Part shown: piece by piece, positions 1 to 8,811 of the stretch
How the letters are laid out: each line of letters opens with the position of its first letter
How positions within the stretch are numbered: the stretch's first letter is position 1
Source: an uncultured Actinomyces sp.
Lineage (GTDB): Bacteria > Actinomycetota > Actinomycetes > Actinomycetales > Actinomycetaceae
DNA: 36,566 bases
Direction of reading: 5' to 3'
Assembly: GCA_938040725.1 (NCBI GenBank)
Contig: CALHZX010000030.1
Span: 1 to 36,566 of the forward strand
The notes under the pieces: generated by a model
What the model saw: the letters and a program-made list of their open reading frames with translations, nothing else
Told to the model about the DNA's origin: nothing
The model's database searches: none
Program-made: the position numbers and the translations under genes

Positions 1-40
1 CCAGCCCCGCCCCGGCCACACCCGACCTCGCCCAGGAATT

Positions 41-145
41 TCGCATGCAATTCGTTTTCTTGACAATTCAACAACCACCACAAACGTTGCAATACCAACG
101 ACTCGATTTCAATGTTTGAAAGATATGCGAGGGAATTGCATGCGA
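41..145. repeat. 105-bp dyad repeat, copy 1
   Basis: The element starts TCGCATGCAATTCG and ends GAATTGCATGCGA, a perfect 13-bp terminal inverted repeat. The interior carries AACGTTGCAAT followed by CCAACGA. A second copy of exactly the same length lies at 1171-1275, and the two bracket the doxX-like gene. It is much more AT-rich than its surroundings. No coding potential is seen. It may be a miniature mobile element or a large operator; the sequence does not decide which. Confidence 0.8.
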
Positions 146-187
146 GATTGTTGGGAAACCACGACACAAAGACCTCCACCAACACAG

Positions 188-221
188 CGAGGCCGCGACC
201 GGAAACCCGGCCACGGCCTCG
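188..221 (-). terminator. Hairpin downstream of doxX-like gene
   Basis: CGAGGCCGCGACCGG pairs with CCGGCCACGGCCTCG across an AAAC loop (15-bp stem with two mismatches). It lies just past the stop of the minus-strand DoxX gene. There is no clear T tract, so termination is inferred from position and stem strength. The arm contains the genome-typical GGCCTCGTCG word. Confidence 0.45.
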
Positions 222-239
222 TCGAGAAATCGGAGTGAA

Positions 240-764
240 TCAGATAAGGAAGGGCAGCTTCTTGACGAGCCCCAGGCCCTTCCACCACGAGCCCAGGCCG
301 AGCGTGTCGCCCGCGCTGGTGAGCGGAATCAGGATGAGAACGAGCGCATACACCAAGTGCTCGTTGACGACCGGATTGAGGGAGCCCCACACCCACGGGG
401 CAACCGCCGCGTACATGAAGCCCAGCATGACGACGCCCGCAACAGCCGCGAGCCGCGTGCCGATACCCAGCAGGAACGCCAACCCAATCCCCAGCAGACC
501 CAGCATGAACAGCCAATCCATCGCAGGCACAGCGAGGGACTCAAAGAAGGAGGCCAGAGGCTTACCGGTCGTCGCACCCGTCAGGTAGCTCTGCGCCGGC
601 GTTCCACCGTTGATCCACGCGCGCGACGGGCCCGTCGAATAGTGCAGGCCGAACGTCTTATCCACGAACGACCACAGGAAAACAAAGCCAACCGCGATGC
701 GCAGCAGGGCCAGGACGAATCGCGCGGGCTTGGAAGTGACGACGGCTGATGCGGGACGAGGCAT
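240..764 (-). CDS. DoxX-family membrane protein
   Basis: This 174-residue protein has about four hydrophobic helices: one near residues 14-32, then a cluster between 75 and 150. The pattern is that of DoxX/DoxD-type small membrane proteins (thiosulfate:quinone oxidoreductase small subunit and relatives). The N-terminus runs into a helix with LLRIAVGFVFLWSFVDK, a typical DoxX opening with the FxxxGxxK-like Asp-Lys end. The start is supported by GAAAGGG just upstream of the ATG. It stands alone, with a hairpin after it and 105-bp dyad repeats on both sides. A quinone-linked redox or membrane stress role is known for the family, but the substrate cannot be read from the sequence. Confidence 0.8.
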   Translation of the reverse strand: MPRPASAVVTSKPARFVLALLRIAVGFVFLWSFVDKTFGLHYSTGPSRAWINGGTPAQSYLTGATTGKPLASFFESLAVPAMDWLFMLGLLGIGLAFLLGIGTRLAAVAGVVMLGFMYAAVAPWVWGSLNPVVNEHLVYALVLILIPLTSAGDTLGLGSWWKGLGLVKKLPFLI

Positions 765-997
765 GGCGGCCCTTTCTGGTGATCTGCGGTTGGTGGCGGG
801 GTGCGGGCGCCGACGGCGGGGCCACTGCCTGCCGGGTCAGCAGCTCGATAACCCGTCGCCATTATCCACCGCGAGAGCCCTGTGAAGCTAGTGGCATCGC
901 GATGCCCCAGCCTGCCTGTCAGAACCACCAAACTGACGATCCGCTGCGGTTCCAGTGGTTTCACAGAAGTCGCCCGGCAGACCCGATTCGGCGGCCC

Positions 998-1115
998 CGG
1001 TACAAAACTCTCCCAGCACACCCAAAAAGGCCCCTTTTTGCCCATTTGACGCCAGCAGGGAGAACTCTGTACCGCCCCCGCCACCAACAAGCCAAGCAGG
1101 GAGAGCTTTGTACCG
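998..1115. repeat. Palindromic element with GTACAAAACTCTCCC ends
   Basis: CGGTACAAAACTCTCCC (998-1014) is mirrored by GGGAGAACTCTGTACCG (1058-1074). A third end, GGGAGAGCTTTGTACCG, follows at 1099-1115. Inside is a perfect 8-bp hairpin, CAAAAAGG-CC-CCTTTTTG (1023-1040). The ends resemble the TGCAAAACTCCC end of the hairpin element near 26731. It is probably a small dispersed palindromic repeat; the internal hairpin could also act as a terminator. Confidence 0.65.
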
Positions 1116-1170
1116 CATGCGCGTCCTGGCCGCGGTGCCGGTGGGCGGTAGGGCCAGCACTCAGCAACAA

Positions 1171-1275
1171 TCGCATGCAATTCGATTGAATGAACTTTCA
1201 ACAAAGCCCAGAAACGTTGCAATTCCAACGATATGAATTCAACATTTGAAATAGCCAAAGGGGAATTGCATGCGA
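1171..1275. repeat. 105-bp dyad repeat, copy 2
   Basis: Same length and ends as copy 1 at 41-145 (TCGCATGCAATTCG and GAATTGCATGCGA). The shared interior is GAAACGTTGCAATTCCAACG-like. The inverted symmetry extends outward through CAGCAA on each side. The copies differ at scattered internal positions, so this is an older duplication or a family rather than a recent assembly duplicate. Confidence 0.8.
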
Positions 1276-1565
1276 AATTGCTGTGCCGACGCGCCAGAAC
1301 GCGGTGGCAGGACGCGGTGGCAGGCCGATGGGCCAGGACGGACAACGAGCCGACGCGCCGAGCAACCCATCAGCACGCCAGTCGTCGCCGGTGTCGAGGG
1401 CGCCAGAGGGTCCGGAGGGCACGGGCGGGCTTCGAGGCGCGGCGCCGAACGCAGTGAGGCCGCCTAGCCTCGCGGGCGGCCGGGCCCGACGCACCGAGCT
1501 GAAAGCTCGCGGCGCGGACTGCGAGCTGGCGGGCAGGCCACGCGGCGGACGGAGATCAGCCGAAT

Positions 1566-2657
1566 TTACTCGCCCGCGAGGCGGTCGACCTCATACATGA
1601 TGAGGCCGCACACGGCGCTCACCCAGGCGACGGCTGCGACGCCGAGGACGCGCGAGCGCCAGGGCCGGATTTGCAGGAAGTCCTCGAAACCGTATCCGGA
1701 TCCGGGGGATGCGGCTGACATACTGAAGCCCCACATGGCGGCGCCGGTGGCCAGCAGGGCGATCACGATGAGCCCGAGGCTCACCCACATCATGACGCGT
1801 TGGACTTTTGCGCCGTGCCGGGGCCGCCGTTCGATGGGTGAGAGGGCGAGCGCCCACGCGCCCGCGATGAGGACCGCGGTGATGACGTCGGAGGGCCGGT
1901 GCCAGCCTTCCATCATGACGGACACGCCCATGAGGGATGTCCACGCCCACCCGATCCAGGCGGATGGGCTGCGGAACCATTGGGGGGCGACGACGATGAG
2001 GGCGAGCGAGAGGGTGACGGCGACGGTCGTGTGCCCGGAGGGCAGGGAGTTGTCGGCGCCCGTGGTGACGCCGAGGTTGGGGCGGGTGAGGATGTAGTCC
2101 TTGAGGATTTGGGTCGTGACGTTTGCGCCGATGACGGCGCCGAGGGCGCGCCCGGCGAGGGTGGGTCGGCGTCGCGCTGCGGCGACGAGGGCGACGACGA
2201 GGCCGGCTGCGACCATGACGGGCACGGACACGATGCCGGTGATGAGTGTGGAGAAGGCTTCGTAGCGGCTCGCGGAGCGCATGGTGCCTTCCATGAGGAT
2301 GGTGTCGAGGACTTGCCCGGGTGCGGTTGCGAGCGCGACGTGGCTGATGAGCATCGTCAGCGCCAGGCAGGTGGCGACGCCGCCGAGGCGTCGGGCGAGC
2401 TTGCGTCGATACCAGGAGTCGGAGGTCAGGCGACGAGGCCGGGGCCCGTCCCCCGCAGGCGTGTCGGCGGGTGCGGGGCTGGGGGTGCGCCCTCGGGTGG
2501 GTCGCTGGGTGGCGGGGGCGCTAACCTCGCGGGGGGAGTGCCCTGCGGCGTCGGCGGGTGCCGACGTGCGTTTGCGGGGGCGCACGGGGCGCGAGCCTTT
2601 GGTGTAGGACTCGTCGACGGTGGGGTCGGAGGGAAGGGCGGCGTTGGGGTCGTCCAT
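1566..2657 (-). CDS. PAP2-superfamily membrane phosphatase
   Basis: The 363-residue protein acts on lipid or isoprenoid phosphates by family membership. A disordered Pro/Arg-rich cytoplasmic tail of about 85 residues precedes six or so membrane segments. The PAP2 signature is present: K186 with R192-P193 (spacing one shorter than the classic K-x6-RP), PSGH at 206-209 and H253-x3-D257. I chose the ATG at 2657 because GGAGGA lies 6-7 bases upstream; longer readings begin in sequence without membrane or family features. Undecaprenyl-pyrophosphate or phosphatidate phosphatase are both possible substrates. The gene stands alone on the minus strand. Confidence 0.85.
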   Translation of the reverse strand: MDDPNAALPSDPTVDESYTKGSRPVRPRKRTSAPADAAGHSPREVSAPATQRPTRGRTPSPAPADTPAGDGPRPRRLTSDSWYRRKLARRLGGVATCLALTMLISHVALATAPGQVLDTILMEGTMRSASRYEAFSTLITGIVSVPVMVAAGLVVALVAAARRRPTLAGRALGAVIGANVTTQILKDYILTRPNLGVTTGADNSLPSGHTTVAVTLSLALIVVAPQWFRSPSAWIGWAWTSLMGVSVMMEGWHRPSDVITAVLIAGAWALALSPIERRPRHGAKVQRVMMWVSLGLIVIALLATGAAMWGFSMSAASPGSGYGFEDFLQIRPWRSRVLGVAAVAWVSAVCGLIMYEVDRLAGE

Positions 2658-2901
2658 GGTGTCCTCCGTTCGTGTCGTTGGCGTATTCCGCCTCCACTGT
2701 AGTGGAGTGGGGGGCAGGCGTGTGGATTGGTTCGGGTTTGAAGCAAGGTTTGACGCGAATCGAAGGCAAGCACACAGCGGCGGGGCGGCCCGCGCGCCGG
2801 CCCGGGCCTCGTCCGCGAGTTCGTGGCCGCCGCACGCGGGAGCCGACACGCGCACGGAAGTTGTCAGACAAGGTGGGCGCGCGCGGAAGAGAGGCCTCGG
2901 T

Positions 2902-2940
2902 TACAGTGTGGGTGTCCGATCCATACGTGTCACGCGGGAG
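2902..2940 (+). promoter_or_regulatory. Probable promoter and RBS of the YbjN-helicase operon
   Basis: A -10-like TACAGT lies at 2902-2907. A ribosome-binding GGGAG at 2936-2940 stands six bases before the GTG start at 2947. No convincing -35 was found. Confidence 0.4.
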
Positions 2941-2946
2941 TTGTCA

Positions 2947-3405
2947 GTGGCTGCATCTTCACCTGTCAGCACCGATCGTATTCGGGATTTGTTGCGTTCT
3001 CGCGATGTGCGTTTCGGCGACTACAACGAGGACGAGCTGGCGTATTTGACGCCGAATGCCGCGTTTTTCTGGAATGCGACGAACCCTCAGATTCTGCAGT
3101 TGCGCGCTCAGTGGCGCGGGATTGCGCGCACGCCCGAGCAATTCGGTGAGTTGGCCCGCGAGGTCGCGGCCTGCAATTCGACGCGCACGGGCCCGAAGGC
3201 GTACGTGGCTCCCCTGGAGGATGGAACGCAGTATGGCTTGATCGCGGAGTGCAACGTCGTGGTCATGTCGGGGCTCACTCAGGCGCAGTTGGATAATTTC
3301 TTTGAGACGTCGATGTCGATGATTATGGGTTTTTTCGCGGATCTTGAGGTGACGTTGCCAGGGTTCGTGGATTGGGATTCTCAGGGTCGGGAGGCTTCGC
3401 TGTGA
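2947..3405 (+). CDS. YbjN domain-containing protein (first copy)
   Basis: A 152-residue soluble protein of the YbjN / type III secretion chaperone-like fold. The central region matches the alternating strand-helix pattern with WNATNPQILQLRAQWRG and an ending of helices around FFETSMSMIMGFFADLE. I chose GTG 2947 on the strength of the GGGAG six bases upstream; the frame stays open further 5' but without RBS support. The stop overlaps the next start (GTGA), so it is translationally coupled to a second YbjN-like gene and then to the helicase. YbjN proteins in actinobacteria are poorly characterised; the role is unknown. Confidence 0.75.
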   Translation: MAASSPVSTDRIRDLLRSRDVRFGDYNEDELAYLTPNAAFFWNATNPQILQLRAQWRGIARTPEQFGELAREVAACNSTRTGPKAYVAPLEDGTQYGLIAECNVVVMSGLTQAQLDNFFETSMSMIMGFFADLEVTLPGFVDWDSQGREASL

Positions 3406-3890
3406 ACGTTCCGTACGTGGTGCCCGAGGATGAGGTGACCCCCTACCCGGCTGATTTTGAGCGGGTCGTTGGGGCCGTGCGCGAGATGGGCTATGGGCTG
3501 GATGTGATCGAGAAGGGTCACGCTGCGGGCGCGATTTTCGATGATGTTCCGTTCCTGGTGTCCTTCGATACGGCGGGGCGTTTCCTGTCGATTCGTGCGC
3601 TGTGGGAGTCGGATCTGCCGGCGGAGAGCGCGGAGCCCGCTCTGTTCGCGACCGCGGACAATTGGAATCGCGAGAAGTATTTCCCGACGGTGTACACGTC
3701 GACGTCGCCGGAGGGGACGCTGGGCGTGTACGCGGATTTCGTGGTGGACACGGAGGCTGGCCTGTCGGATGTGCAGCTGCGTGACGCTATTTCGTCGGGT
3801 ATTTCGACAGGTATCGCGGCGATCCGGTATGTGAAGGAGTCCGCCTCCGAGGCGCTGGGGTTGGTGAATCCGGGCGCGGATGAGCGCTGA
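3402..3890 (+). CDS. YbjN domain-containing protein (second copy)
   Basis: A 162-residue soluble protein, distantly similar in layout to the preceding one and likely a paired YbjN-like partner. The start GTG 3402 overlaps the upstream stop and has GGGAGG seven bases upstream. The core has VPFLVSFDTAGRFLSIRALWES followed by NREKYFPTVY, typical of this fold, and C-terminal helices. Its last 11 bases overlap the helicase start, indicating a three-gene transcript. Tandem YbjN genes may form a heterodimer; that is inference only. Confidence 0.75.
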   Translation: MNVPYVVPEDEVTPYPADFERVVGAVREMGYGLDVIEKGHAAGAIFDDVPFLVSFDTAGRFLSIRALWESDLPAESAEPALFATADNWNREKYFPTVYTSTSPEGTLGVYADFVVDTEAGLSDVQLRDAISSGISTGIAAIRYVKESASEALGLVNPGADER

Positions 3891-6657
3891 TCGCTCGCCG
3901 TCTTCGTCGCACGAGGCCAGGGCGGGTTCACGCGGCCGCGCGCGGTTGGCCCCGGGCGTGAGGTCGTCGGCGTCACCTCGAGGGGAGGCGGATGATCGGG
4001 CACGGCCGAACAGCACTGCCGCGCCGGGCCTCGCCTCGTCTCCCTCCCCCGCCGACCTGCTGGCGGTCTTGGAGCGCCTGAGCGCGGGGGATGATCGGCT
4101 GCTCGGCCACGTGACGTTGCCGGGGAGGAAGGGGCGGATCGCGGATTGGCCGCAGTGGGTGTCGCCCGCGGTCGTGGGCGCGTGGGCGCATCGGGGCGTG
4201 GAGCGCCCGTGGATTCATCAGCGCGAGGCCTTGGATGCTGTGCGCGAGGGCCGCGATGTCGTGCTCGCGACGGGGACCGGCTCGGGCAAGTCGCTGGCTG
4301 CGTGGACGCCGATCCTCTCCGACCTGGTGGAGGCCGAGGATTCGTCGCGTATTTCCGCGATTCACCGCCGCCCAACCGCCCTGTACCTGGCTCCGACGAA
4401 GGCTCTGGCGGCGGATCAGCTGGCCTCGCTCATGGCGCTGCTCGGCCAGGACGACAAACCGGACGTCGCACGAGGGAAGTCCGCCCCGGAAGGGAGCCCC
4501 GGCCTCGTCGATGAGAGGCTGCGCCGCGTGCGCGCGACGACGGTGGACGGGGACACGCCGCGCGAGGCGAAGGAGTGGGCGCGCGCGGGTGCTGACCTGA
4601 TCCTGTCGAACCCCGATTTCTTGCACTACGTGATGCTGCCGTCGCACCAGCGGTGGTCGCGTTTCCTGGCGTCGCTGCGCCTCATCATCATTGACGAGGC
4701 CCACCATTGGCGCGGCGTGACCGGCTCGCACATTGCGCTGGTCGTGCGCCGACTACTGCGCGTCGCCCACCATCTGGGCGCGTATCCGCGCGTCGTCATG
4801 CTGAGCGCGACCGTGCGCGACGCGGCGGCGGTGGGCCGCGCGCTCACGGGGCGCGACGCGGTCGCCATCACCGAGGACGGCTCGCCGGCGGGCGCCCACG
4901 AGCTGGTCCTGTGGCAGGGCGCGATCATGGCCGACGAGTCCGAGGTCGATATCTCGTCCTTCCTGGAGGTCCTCGACGCGCCGCCGGGTGCGGCCACCCT
5001 CAAGGTCCCGATCGTGCGGCGCAGCGCCGGGGTCGAGGCCGCCAACCTGGCCACCGCCTTCGTCGAGGAGGGGGCGCGCCTCCTCGCCTTCGTGCGTTCT
5101 CGCGCGGGGGCCGAGGCCGTGGCCGCTCAGGTGCGCGACCGGCTCTCAGCGCGTGGTTCCGCGAACGCGGGACGGGTCGGCGCATATCGCGGCGGCTACC
5201 TGCCCGAGGAGCGCCGGGCGCTCGAGGAGGCGATCCGCACGGGAGGCGTGCGGGCGCTCGCCACGACGTCGGCGCTGGAGATGGGCCTGGACATCTCGGG
5301 GCTGGACGCGACGATCACGGTCGGCTGGCCGGGCACGCGCGCGTCCCTGCGCCAGCAGATCGGCCGCGCAGGTCGCGCGGGAGCGCCGGGCACGTCCGTA
5401 CTCATCGCCTCCAACAACCCGCTGGACGCGTACCTGGTGCGCCACCCGGAACACATTCTCGGCGAGGTCGAGGCTTCCGTCATCGACCCCTCCAACCCGT
5501 GGGTGCTGGCACCGCACATCGCCGCAGCGGCCGCCGAAATACCGATCACGCCGTCCGATATCACCTACTTTGGCCCGGAATTGCGAGGCGTGACCGAGCG
5601 CCTCGTCGCCGACGGGTACCTCAAACGCAGGCCCGCCGGGTACTTTTGGGACGCCACTCGCCCCGAGCGCCCCAGCGACCTCACCGACCTGCGCGGAGCC
5701 GCCGGCGACGTCCAGATCGTCGACGCGGCCACCGGCACCATCGTCGGCACCATCGACCAGGCCTCCGCCGACGCCCACGTCTTCCCCGGTGCCATCTACA
5801 TCCACCAGGGGCGCACCTTCCACGTGCTGAGCCTCACCTCCCTCACCACGCCCACCGCCCCCGCTGCCCAGGGGTGGCCGCGCACGCTCCTGCCCGAGGC
5901 GTCGGGCGGCACCCGGGGAACCGAGCGCCTCGGGGGCGGGGAGCGGGAGGGGGCCCAGGCCTCGTCGATCATCATCCCGCCGGCCCGGGCCGACGACGCG
6001 CGCGTCGCCCTGGTCGAGGAGGTGCGCACTCCCCTGCGCACGCGCTCGGCGACCCACACGAGCGTCGAAGTGTGCGCGATCGAGGAGACGTACGTGTGCG
6101 GGGACGGCACGGTCACCTGGCATCACGGGCCGACGAACGTGTCGACGCGGGTCACCGACTACGACCTGCTGCGCCTGCCCGGGCTCGAGTTCATCCGCAA
6201 CATCGAGCTGTTCCTGCCCACCCATACGCTGCCCACGAAGTCCACGTGGTTCACCCTCACCCCGGCGGCGCTGGCCACGATGGGGATCGAGGCCGCGGAC
6301 CTGGCGGGAACCCTGCACGCCACCGAGCACGCGATGATCGGGATCCTGCCCATCGTCGCGACCTGCGACCGCTGGGACCTGGGTGGCCTGTCCACCGAGC
6401 TGCACGACGACACGGGCGCGCCCACCGTCTTTATCCACGATGCGTTCCGAGGCGGCGCCGGGCACGTGCTCGCCGGCTTTCACAGCGCACGGTCCTGGGT
6501 GGCCGCGACCCTCGAGGCCATCTCCTCCTGCGACTGCGAGTCCGGGTGCCCACGCTGCGTCCAGTCCCCCAAGTGCGGCAACGGCAACGAACCCCTGTCC
6601 AAACAGGGCGCGATCACGCTGCTTGCCTATTTGTTGCAGCGAGCACCCGGGGCGTGA
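3880..6657 (+). CDS. DEAH-box helicase with DUF1998 (MrfA/YprA type)
   Basis: A 925-residue superfamily 2 helicase. Walker A ATGTGSGKS is at 130-138, DEAH at 272-275, followed by an LSAT motif III. A RecA-like second domain with QIGRAGRAG follows. The C-terminal DUF1998 domain carries cysteines 884, 886, 890, 893 and 899, a likely metal site. B. subtilis MrfA with this architecture acts in repair of mitomycin-type DNA damage; that role is inferred here. The family is conserved next to tad-like secretion genes in actinobacteria (the helicase/secretion neighbourhood). Here the tad cluster is about 4.2 kb away, with accessory genes between. Residues 1-55 are a low-complexity extension. The start ATG overlaps the upstream gene. 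Confidence 0.9.
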   Translation: MSADRSPSSSHEARAGSRGRARLAPGVRSSASPRGEADDRARPNSTAAPGLASSPSPADLLAVLERLSAGDDRLLGHVTLPGRKGRIADWPQWVSPAVVGAWAHRGVERPWIHQREALDAVREGRDVVLATGTGSGKSLAAWTPILSDLVEAEDSSRISAIHRRPTALYLAPTKALAADQLASLMALLGQDDKPDVARGKSAPEGSPGLVDERLRRVRATTVDGDTPREAKEWARAGADLILSNPDFLHYVMLPSHQRWSRFLASLRLIIIDEAHHWRGVTGSHIALVVRRLLRVAHHLGAYPRVVMLSATVRDAAAVGRALTGRDAVAITEDGSPAGAHELVLWQGAIMADESEVDISSFLEVLDAPPGAATLKVPIVRRSAGVEAANLATAFVEEGARLLAFVRSRAGAEAVAAQVRDRLSARGSANAGRVGAYRGGYLPEERRALEEAIRTGGVRALATTSALEMGLDISGLDATITVGWPGTRASLRQQIGRAGRAGAPGTSVLIASNNPLDAYLVRHPEHILGEVEASVIDPSNPWVLAPHIAAAAAEIPITPSDITYFGPELRGVTERLVADGYLKRRPAGYFWDATRPERPSDLTDLRGAAGDVQIVDAATGTIVGTIDQASADAHVFPGAIYIHQGRTFHVLSLTSLTTPTAPAAQGWPRTLLPEASGGTRGTERLGGGEREGAQASSIIIPPARADDARVALVEEVRTPLRTRSATHTSVEVCAIEETYVCGDGTVTWHHGPTNVSTRVTDYDLLRLPGLEFIRNIELFLPTHTLPTKSTWFTLTPAALATMGIEAADLAGTLHATEHAMIGILPIVATCDRWDLGGLSTELHDDTGAPTVFIHDAFRGGAGHVLAGFHSARSWVAATLEAISSCDCESGCPRCVQSPKCGNGNEPLSKQGAITLLAYLLQRAPGA

Positions 6658-6667
6658 TGCGGTGCCG

Positions 6668-6765
6668 TCATATGACTTGTTTTCTTGAACGCCTGATCAT
6701 ATGCTGATCAGCGTCTCATTTTATTCCGCAGGACACGCGTTTGGCGGACTCGCTACGCAGGAGGT
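6668..6765 (+). promoter_or_regulatory. Upstream region of ESX-like cassette
   Basis: This short AT-richer gap contains TCATATG twice (6668 and 6697) and TGATCA twice (6694 and 6705). They form a compact cluster of small palindromes resembling operator sites. A strong RBS, GGAGG, ends it at 6760-6764 before GTG 6771. The promoter position is not certain. Confidence 0.4.
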
Positions 6766-6770
6766 GCGCC

Positions 6771-7242
6771 GTGGCTGACGTCGCTTTCGATTCCAACAAG
6801 CATGCCCAAACTCGGCAGGATGTCGAGCACGGGGGGGGCGGCAATAGCCTCCAGCTCCGAGGCAATCGCCCGCCTTACCGACGGACAAAACGAGCGTTTT
6901 TGGACCGATGAGGCGGGCCCTCAGGCACTGCGGAACGCCTTTATCGCTTTCCTCGGTGCCTGCGGCGATATTGCTGCTAACGAGCGCGACGCTCTCCGCT
7001 CCTTCGGGCGCAATGTCGATCAAGCGATCGAGGATTTTGCCGCCCTTGAGCAGGCCACCGGAGACGAACTGAAGGCACTTCGTGACTCGATGGGCGACCC
7101 GTCGGCCTACACCTCACCGACGCCCACCCCTTCGACGAGTCCCTCCTCCTCACCTGCCGGGGGATCAGCAACGAGTCCCGATCCCGCAACGACTGCGGGA
7201 ACCAACGGTGCGCCCACCCAGGACGCACAGACTGAGTTCTAG
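6771..7242 (+). CDS. WXG100-like ESX-type protein, frameshifted at G8 tract
   Basis: From GTG 6771 (RBS GGAGG six bases upstream) translation runs VADVAFDSNKHAQTRQDVEHGG and then enters a run of eight G at 6831-6838. As written, that frame stops after about 46 codons. With seven G the reading passes into the long open frame (ending at 7242), giving HGGAAIASSSEAIARL and onward, about 156 residues. The body is helical with RFWTDEAG, reminiscent of WXG100/ESX helical-hairpin proteins, and has a Pro/Thr/Ser-rich tail of about 50 residues. It sits first in a cassette with a large Gly/Ala-rich protein and a mycosin-like protease. The G tract may be a phase-variable switch, a mutation or a base-call error. 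An alternative internal start at 6802 lacks an RBS. Confidence 0.65.
6831..6838 (+). repeat. Homopolymeric G8 tract (possible phase switch)
   Basis: Eight consecutive G lie inside the 5' coding part of the WXG100-like gene. Gain or loss of one G would toggle between a truncated and a full-length product. Confidence 0.75.
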
Positions 7243-7269
7243 CCCAAAGCGCACGATAGGAGACAGACC

Positions 7270-8811
7270 ATGGTGAGCAGCCCCATGTACGACCGCCTCA
7301 TGAAGTTCGTTGAGGGCGTGGAGGAATCCTACAAGCTCCGCAACTACGACTCCGAACACTCCACGATCATCGAGGGAATGGGGGTCATGAGCTCGAGTGT
7401 GTCCCACTTCAAGGAATACCAGGGCTTTGAGGGGCAAACTGGCGATGCAATTGACGGCTGGATCGATCAGACGCAGCAACGCTACAGCAGCGAACGACAG
7501 GGGTACGTGACCGGCACCGAGCACTACGTCGAGGGTCGACGCTTGCTGATGCACGCCGCCGAGGATGCAAAGCTCCTGTCACCGACGCTCCTGGACAAGG
7601 CCACCGAATCAATGCGGGGGCTTGCTCAGGTCGTCATTCCTGTCGCGAAGCACTTGGGTCCATTCGGAGAGCCCATCAACACGATCGCCACGACCGGTGC
7701 CGCCTACGTAGACGCGATCGAGGCGCAGGCAAACGCGCAGCGCGAGGCTGCGGCCACGGTCATCCTGCAGCGAGTCAACGACGAGGCCCAGAAGCTCGCC
7801 GATCAGTTGCAGGCGCACACGGAGGACATCAAAGGATTATCTGCAGGAAAAACGGGCGTGAAGATCCCACCTGTAGGTGGTCCATCCGCTCCGTCTGTAA
7901 CGGATCAGCTCAACCAAGGCAACATGTGGGTCTCACCCCATGAAGCTGGCGTATACGGGGCCAGCCGCGATGACGACTACGGCCGTTCCGACCTCCGGGG
8001 TCAAGGCTCGGGGCTGTACGCGGATGGATATGACGAGGGCGGTCCGATCAGCGACCGCGTCATGTCCTCGAAGCGCATACCCAACCAATACATCTCCGAA
8101 GGAGAGCCTGGTTCCCGCCTGAACCCCGTCACCAATCCGCAGGACCTGATGGACATCGACCTGCTACACACGCGCGTCAACGGCGACCGGCACGCGAACG
8201 GCGTCATCGGCGGTCACACCCCCGCTTCTCCCGTCGATCGCGACCATCCCCTGTGGCGCCTCAACGGTGGCCCTGCCAGCGAATCGTCGACGGCTGGTCG
8301 CCTCGGCGGAGCCGGCGTGCTCGGCGCAGGCGCGCTGGGCCTTCGCGGGTCCGCGCGGATGGGTTCTGCCGCGTCCATCATGGGACGAGCAGGCGGAGCG
8401 GGAGTCGGAAGCTCGGCCGGATCAACGGCCCTGCGCACCGGTTCCTACTCCGGTGCCGGATTCGGCAAGTACACACCCCCTGCTCCTGCTGGCGCGACAG
8501 GGGCTGGTGCCAACGGAACCTCTGGAGTGACGGGCACGTCGGGGGCATCCGGCGCGAATGGCGCTGGAAGCTCCGCGACCGGCGGTCGCTCTCAGGGCAC
8601 CGGCGGCTTCATGGGCGCTGGCGGCGCTGGCGCTGGAGGCAAGAAGGACGAGAAGAAGGCCCAGCGACGCCGCTACACGCCGTTCCGCTTTGAGGATGAC
8701 GATGAGCTGCCCGAGGGCTACGTGAACCCCCTATCGCAGACCTATGGGTCCGACAAAGACCTTTCTCCCGCACCACGCAAGGATGACGGATGGGATCCCC
8801 GCCAATGGTGA
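7270..8811 (+). CDS. Large Gly/Ala-rich ESX-substrate-like protein
   Basis: A 513-residue protein with AGGAG-type RBS before ATG 7270. Residues 1-190 are predicted helical without membrane segments, like the long helical domains of LXG/PPE-type type VII substrates. Residues 190-320 are hydrophilic with many Asp/Arg/Tyr. Residues 325-465 are Gly/Ala/Ser repeats of low complexity. The tail has a Lys/Arg patch (KKDEKKAQRRR), an acidic patch, and ends DDGWDPRQW. No signal peptide is seen. The 3' end overlaps the protease gene, so the two are co-translated. I do not recognise a named family. A secreted or scaffold role with the protease is inferred from context. Confidence 0.65.
   Translation: MVSSPMYDRLMKFVEGVEESYKLRNYDSEHSTIIEGMGVMSSSVSHFKEYQGFEGQTGDAIDGWIDQTQQRYSSERQGYVTGTEHYVEGRRLLMHAAEDAKLLSPTLLDKATESMRGLAQVVIPVAKHLGPFGEPINTIATTGAAYVDAIEAQANAQREAAATVILQRVNDEAQKLADQLQAHTEDIKGLSAGKTGVKIPPVGGPSAPSVTDQLNQGNMWVSPHEAGVYGASRDDDYGRSDLRGQGSGLYADGYDEGGPISDRVMSSKRIPNQYISEGEPGSRLNPVTNPQDLMDIDLLHTRVNGDRHANGVIGGHTPASPVDRDHPLWRLNGGPASESSTAGRLGGAGVLGAGALGLRGSARMGSAASIMGRAGGAGVGSSAGSTALRTGSYSGAGFGKYTPPAPAGATGAGANGTSGVTGTSGASGANGAGSSATGGRSQGTGGFMGAGGAGAGGKKDEKKAQRRRYTPFRFEDDDELPEGYVNPLSQTYGSDKDLSPAPRKDDGWDPRQW

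Larger units (their letters stand above)
765..1565. other. Gene-free region with repeats
   Basis: About 800 bases separate the minus-strand doxX-like gene from the end of the minus-strand PAP2 gene. I see no convincing gene. It holds a palindromic element at 998-1074 with an extra end copy at 1099-1115, and dyad repeat copy 2 at 1171-1275. The remainder (1280-1560) is GC-rich without recognisable structure. Confidence 0.6.

Noticed and set aside
5146..6483. Minus-strand 445-residue frame inside the helicase gene
   Set aside because: Antisense to conserved helicase and DUF1998 motifs; composition is that of a high-GC shadow frame.
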